Part shown: piece by piece, positions 33,395 through 36,648 of the stretch
Numbering within the stretch: position 1 is the first letter of the stretch
How the letters are laid out: every line of letters starts with the position of its first letter
DNA from: Acidimicrobiia bacterium
GTDB lineage: Bacteria; Actinomycetota; Acidimicrobiia; Spongiisociales; JAHEDJ01
DNA length: 36,648 bases
NCBI GenBank assembly: GCA_029210695.1
Contig: JARGFH010000038.1
Span: forward strand, 1-36,648
Direction of reading: 5' to 3'
The notes under the pieces: generated by a model
The model's database searches: none
What the model saw: the letters and a program-made list of their open reading frames with translations, nothing else
Told to the model about the DNA's origin: nothing
Made by a program: the position numbers and the translations under genes

Positions 33395-33446
33395 ATTTCT
33401 CCGCAATGCAATGGTGCGAATTCGATACACAGCATTGCCGAGAAAA
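33395..33446. repeat. Dispersed 52-bp palindrome, copy 3
   Basis: Starts ATTTCTCCGCAATGC and ends GCATTGCCGAGAAAA, in the same orientation as copy 1. The centre differs (CGAATTCG) but is again self-complementary. It ends two bases before the last base of the ABC exporter gene (33448, minus strand), so like the other copies it follows a stop codon directly. Confidence 0.88.
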
Positions 33447-33447
33447 C

Positions 33448-35208
33448 TCAGGGGGCCTCATCGGTGGCCGCCCAGAGGTCACGCATCAAGGACGACCGGT
33501 CCAGTAGTTCATCGAGTGTTCCGCGTTCCACGAGGCGACCGCCGTCCATCACCAGGATCTGATCGGCGCGTTGCAGTGCCACCCGACGGTGGGAGACGAC
33601 CAGGCAGGTCACATCCCGGCGTTCGAATAGGCGCGTCCACAGCTCGGCTTCGGTGTGAAGGTCCAGCGCCGACGAGAGATCGTCAAACACCAGCAACTCG
33701 GCCTCGGTGGCGAACATTCGCGCCGCCGCCGACCGCTGAAGTTGACCGCCCGACAATTTCACGCCCCGGGCGCCGACCATCGTGTCAAGGCCGTCCTCGA
33801 GGCGCTCGAGATCGGGATCCAGCACGGCCAGTGCCACCGCTTCCCGCAACCGCTCCCGGGTGACGCGTTGCCCGAGGGCAATGTTGTCGGCCAATGTGTC
33901 GGAAAACAACCGGGGCACCTGAGGCGTGTAGGCCGAGCGCGGCGGGGTCAAGAACGAGGCGGGATCCGTGATCTCGTGTCCATTCCAGGTGATAGAGCCC
34001 TCAAACGGGACCAGTCCGAGCAGCGCCCGCAACAGGGTCGTCTTGCCGGAGCCGATCTTGCCTGTAATCACGGTGAAGGTGCTGCGATCAAGTGTGAACG
34101 AGATGTCCGCGATTCCATCCTCGGAGTCCGGATACCGGAAGGTCAGATTGCTCACATCGAGATGCTGCAGGCGGTCGGCAGCCTCGAGACGAACCGGCGG
34201 CAGGGATGGGACATCGCCGGAGAGAGGAACGCGGGTCCTTTCCATCAGCGCTTCATCCGGCGCATCAACGGCGAGTCTCTTGACCCGTTCGAACGCAACT
34301 CCGGTTCTCCGGTACTGAGCAATGATGTCGCCCACGAATGCCGTGTAGCCCGTGAGTCGGGGCAGGTAGGTCAAGAACACGGCGAGGTCGCCGACTGTGA
34401 AGGTACCGTCCCGGATGGCCCCGGCGGCGACGATGAGGACGAGGGCGGTCCCGACAGTGGCCATGTTGGTATTGATGGAGCGCAGCAGTTCGGTGAGAAA
34501 GGTGTCCCGGAGGGCCGCGGCGCGGCGCGTCTGGTTGAGCTGCCGGAATTCACCGAGAAGAGCCTTCTCGGCGCGGGCGAGTTTCACCGCTTGCACTGCG
34601 CCGAACGTCTCGCCCACGAAGCCCGTCACGTTCTCAGTGGCGGTGCGCATCACCCGCCTCCGGTTGCGGATCTGAGGGCTCAGCGACTGCGTGAGCACCC
34701 CGGTGAGGAGGAGTGGGATGAGGATCAATCCGGTGAGCCCGGCGTCGATCCTGGCCATGACGAACACCGAGCCCAGGCCGAACGCGACCACCCCGCCGAG
34801 GTCGACCCAGTTCTCCACGTACTCCAGAAGGTCGTCGATGTCATCCCGAAACGTTGAGATCGCCTGGGAAGGGTCGACGGCTATCGTTCGCGAACCGGGG
34901 GCTTCCAGCAGCCAGCGAAGCAAGTTTCTTCGCAGCTGGAGGGCCTGATCGTTCCAGTAAGTGATCCAGGCCACATCCGCAAACCAGAGCACTCCGTTGC
35001 GTCCGATCGCAAGAGCAGCGAACACAATCACGGCGGTCCATGGACTCGCTCCGGCCGGACCTGTGCCGGCCAGCCGATCGAAGACCTGGCCGATCAACAA
35101 CCCGAAAACGATCGGGAGGGAGTGGACGATGGTCCACAACACTGCACTGAACGAGAAGAGCGCCGGCCGGTAGCGGATCATCTCCCAGGCGAGTCGGAGT
35201 GTGCTCAT
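33448..35208 (-). CDS. ABC exporter half-transporter, degenerate Walker B
   Basis: A 586-residue fused membrane-ATPase (six helices in residues ~15-310, then the ATPase). Walker A is GKIGSGKTT and the signature LSGGQLQR is canonical. But Walker B reads LLVFDDLSSALD, with Asp where the catalytic Glu normally stands. The H-loop His (VVSHRRV) is present. With the partner gene, which it overlaps by four bases, it should form a heterodimeric exporter of drugs, lipids or peptides. The Asp variant is typical of the degenerate site of such heterodimers. The substrate is unknown. Palindrome copy 3 follows its stop. Confidence 0.93.
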   Translation of the reverse strand: MSTLRLAWEMIRYRPALFSFSAVLWTIVHSLPIVFGLLIGQVFDRLAGTGPAGASPWTAVIVFAALAIGRNGVLWFADVAWITYWNDQALQLRRNLLRWLLEAPGSRTIAVDPSQAISTFRDDIDDLLEYVENWVDLGGVVAFGLGSVFVMARIDAGLTGLILIPLLLTGVLTQSLSPQIRNRRRVMRTATENVTGFVGETFGAVQAVKLARAEKALLGEFRQLNQTRRAAALRDTFLTELLRSINTNMATVGTALVLIVAAGAIRDGTFTVGDLAVFLTYLPRLTGYTAFVGDIIAQYRRTGVAFERVKRLAVDAPDEALMERTRVPLSGDVPSLPPVRLEAADRLQHLDVSNLTFRYPDSEDGIADISFTLDRSTFTVITGKIGSGKTTLLRALLGLVPFEGSITWNGHEITDPASFLTPPRSAYTPQVPRLFSDTLADNIALGQRVTRERLREAVALAVLDPDLERLEDGLDTMVGARGVKLSGGQLQRSAAARMFATEAELLVFDDLSSALDLHTEAELWTRLFERRDVTCLVVSHRRVALQRADQILVMDGGRLVERGTLDELLDRSSLMRDLWAATDEAP

Positions 35209-36648
35209 CTCGACCCCTTCGAGTGGGCATGTCTGCGCTCATCCGCACTACGGCCGAGCACGTCGCTCTGGTCCCCGGCTGTGAGCAAGCGTGAGTAGTA
35301 GCTAGAAGGATCGGCAGCCAGCACCTTCCGTGGGCCGAGCTCGGCGATCCGGCCGGCCTCGACGACCATGATCTCATCGGCCCGTTGCACGGTGTCCAGC
35401 CGGTGGGCGACGATTACGACGGTTCGGTCTCGAAACATCCGCTCGGTGGCGAGCGACAGCACCGACTCGGTGGCCGGATCGAGACGGGAGGATGGCTCGT
35501 CGAGGATGACCAGCCCCGGGTCCTGGAGAAACACCCTGGCGAAGGCGAGGAGTTGCGACTCTCCTGCCGAGAGTCCGGCGCCGGAGGCGCCCAGCAGTGT
35601 GTCGAGCCCGAGTGACCCGACCCATTCACCGAGTCCGGCGGCCTCGAGCGTTCCCAGGATGTCGGCGTCCGGCCGGGTGTGGTCGAAGAAGGTCAGGTTG
35701 TCGCGAACCGAAGCACGAAATAGCTGCACATCCTGCGTCACGACCCCCACCCGGGCTCGCAGCGACGTGGGCGCCACGGAGCGTATGTCGATCCCTCCGA
35801 TTGATACCGAACCCGCGGTCGGATCGTACAGACGAGAAATCAGTCGCGTAATAGTGGTCTTGCCGCCCCCGGTCCGGCCGAGGAGCCCGAGTACGCGTCC
35901 GGCTTCGAGTTCGAATGAGACCTCGTGCAACACCGACCGTTGGTCGTACGAGAAGGCGACATCATCAAAGGAGACCGAAAGCGGCCCTTCGGGCAGTTTG
36001 GTCGTCCCTGACTCGTCGATCCGGCTCGTCAAGCCGCGTAGTTCGTCGATTCGTATGATGCCGCCTGCCGCCTTCTGAAGTTCCTGAAACTCCTGTGCCA
36101 CTTGCTCGATTGGGGTTCTCACGAGTTGGGTGTACTGGACGATCAGGTAGGCGGTCCCGATGGTGATTTCCCCGCGCAGCACGAGCCACACTCCGACGGT
36201 GAGTGAAATAGCGTCTCCGGACCAGAAGGCGATGTTTGATGCCGTCCAGAAGATCGTCCGTTTCTTCCATGCCGCCGTCGTGCGAAAGAAGAAGTCACGC
36301 ATGACGCCGACGAATCGGAGCATGACGAACGGACCTGCCCCGTTGGCCCGGATGTCGTCGATTCCTGCCAGACGCTCCTCGATGAATCCGTACAACTGCG
36401 CTGAGGTTTCCCGCTCTTCCTCTGACGCTTTGACCGCCAACCGGCGCATCTTCAGGATCAACGTGAGGACGGCGGCGACGTATGCCGAGATGGCGAGTCC
36501 CATGCGCCAATCGGTGAACCATGACACCACCAGCACGCCGACCAGAAGGAGTCCACTGCCCAGCAGTCGCACTAAGCCTGGATCCACCGATTCGGTTGGC
36601 TGGTGGTGGTTTTGGGGGTTGAATCGGGGTCGGGTGGGCCGGATTGTG
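35205..36648 (-). CDS. ABC exporter half-transporter, 5' end outside window
   Basis: The second half of the exporter, with at least 480 codons in view and no stop to the window edge. The N-terminal ~100-120 residues (first two helices) are missing. Walker A is GRTGGGKTT and Walker B LVILDEPSSRLD has the normal Glu, but its signature is degenerate (LSAGESQ). Its H-loop is VAHRLD. Paired with the downstream subunit this gives one good site (this Walker A/B plus the partner LSGGQ) and one bad site. A GTG at 36587 exists but is inside the membrane domain, so it is not the true start. The codons before it (36588-36648) translate to an unusual Pro/Asn/His-rich string. Confidence 0.9.
   Translation of the reverse strand, partial: TIRPTRPRFNPQNHHQPTESVDPGLVRLLGSGLLLVGVLVVSWFTDWRMGLAISAYVAAVLTLILKMRRLAVKASEEERETSAQLYGFIEERLAGIDDIRANGAGPFVMLRFVGVMRDFFFRTTAAWKKRTIFWTASNIAFWSGDAISLTVGVWLVLRGEITIGTAYLIVQYTQLVRTPIEQVAQEFQELQKAAGGIIRIDELRGLTSRIDESGTTKLPEGPLSVSFDDVAFSYDQRSVLHEVSFELEAGRVLGLLGRTGGGKTTITRLISRLYDPTAGSVSIGGIDIRSVAPTSLRARVGVVTQDVQLFRASVRDNLTFFDHTRPDADILGTLEAAGLGEWVGSLGLDTLLGASGAGLSAGESQLLAFARVFLQDPGLVILDEPSSRLDPATESVLSLATERMFRDRTVVIVAHRLDTVQRADEIMVVEAGRIAELGPRKVLAADPSSYYSRLLTAGDQSDVLGRSADERRHAHSKGSR

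Overview
The window is a GC-rich, gene-dense chromosomal segment that reads as an actinobacterium (Actinomycetota), plausibly of the Acidimicrobiia type. The grounds are an AfsR/SARP-type regulator with a BTAD domain, an actinobacterial-style MetZ and MetH, a LiaF-like protein, several genes that look leaderless or nearly so (a TANNNT box 6-9 nt before the start codon), and GTG/TTG starts. Genus or species cannot be named from the sequence alone. No rRNA, tRNA, CRISPR array, transposase, integrase or prophage gene was seen.

Layout. 1-472 is a non-coding repeat field built from heptanucleotide repeats (GTTCTAG-, CCAATTG- and TCGCGGG-type) that is itself duplicated with periods of 153 and 165 bp. 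It is followed by a small helical protein (473-1162). 1389-6322 is a complete nucleoside-type (BMP/PnrA family) ABC importer: lipoprotein, double ATPase and two permeases. The lipoprotein gene is separated from the ATPase by a strong hairpin and more heptad repeats. 6368-7497 holds a LiaF-like protein and an unrecognised protein. 7651-10235 holds a DUF2461 protein divergent from an orphan tandem-GAF histidine kinase. 10336-12467 holds a secreted helical-repeat protein, SixA and MsrA. 12544-13971 is an S41/CtpA-type lipoprotein protease.

14087-20945 is a methionine/one-carbon cluster: a divergent methylenetetrahydrofolate reductase-like protein, O-succinylhomoserine sulfhydrylase (metZ), a bacterial eRF1-like (baeRF/Vms1-like) protein, and cobalamin-dependent methionine synthase (metH). 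The metH leader carries a SAM-clan (S-box type) riboswitch that appears to hide the Shine-Dalgarno sequence. 21236-26011 contains a small membrane protein, a SpoU/TrmH RNA methyltransferase, a MOSC protein, a translationally coupled PQ-loop transporter and PLP aminotransferase pair, and a 444-residue nucleotidyltransferase-fold protein of unknown role. 26014-28977 is a 987-residue AfsR-like regulator next to an HSL-type esterase. 30199-32423 is a pair of Opp/Dpp-type permeases without ATPase or binding protein nearby. 32490-33193 is an FKBP (SlyD-like) and RRM protein pair. 33448 to the window end is a heterodimeric ABC exporter with one degenerate ATP site; its first gene runs off the window.

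A dispersed ~52-bp palindrome occurs three times (12483-12534, 22114-22165, 33395-33446), each time just after stop codons. The most notable signals are the metH riboswitch with its predicted pseudoknot, the two repeat systems, the baeRF gene in a methionine cluster, and the uncharacterised nucleotidyltransferase-like protein.
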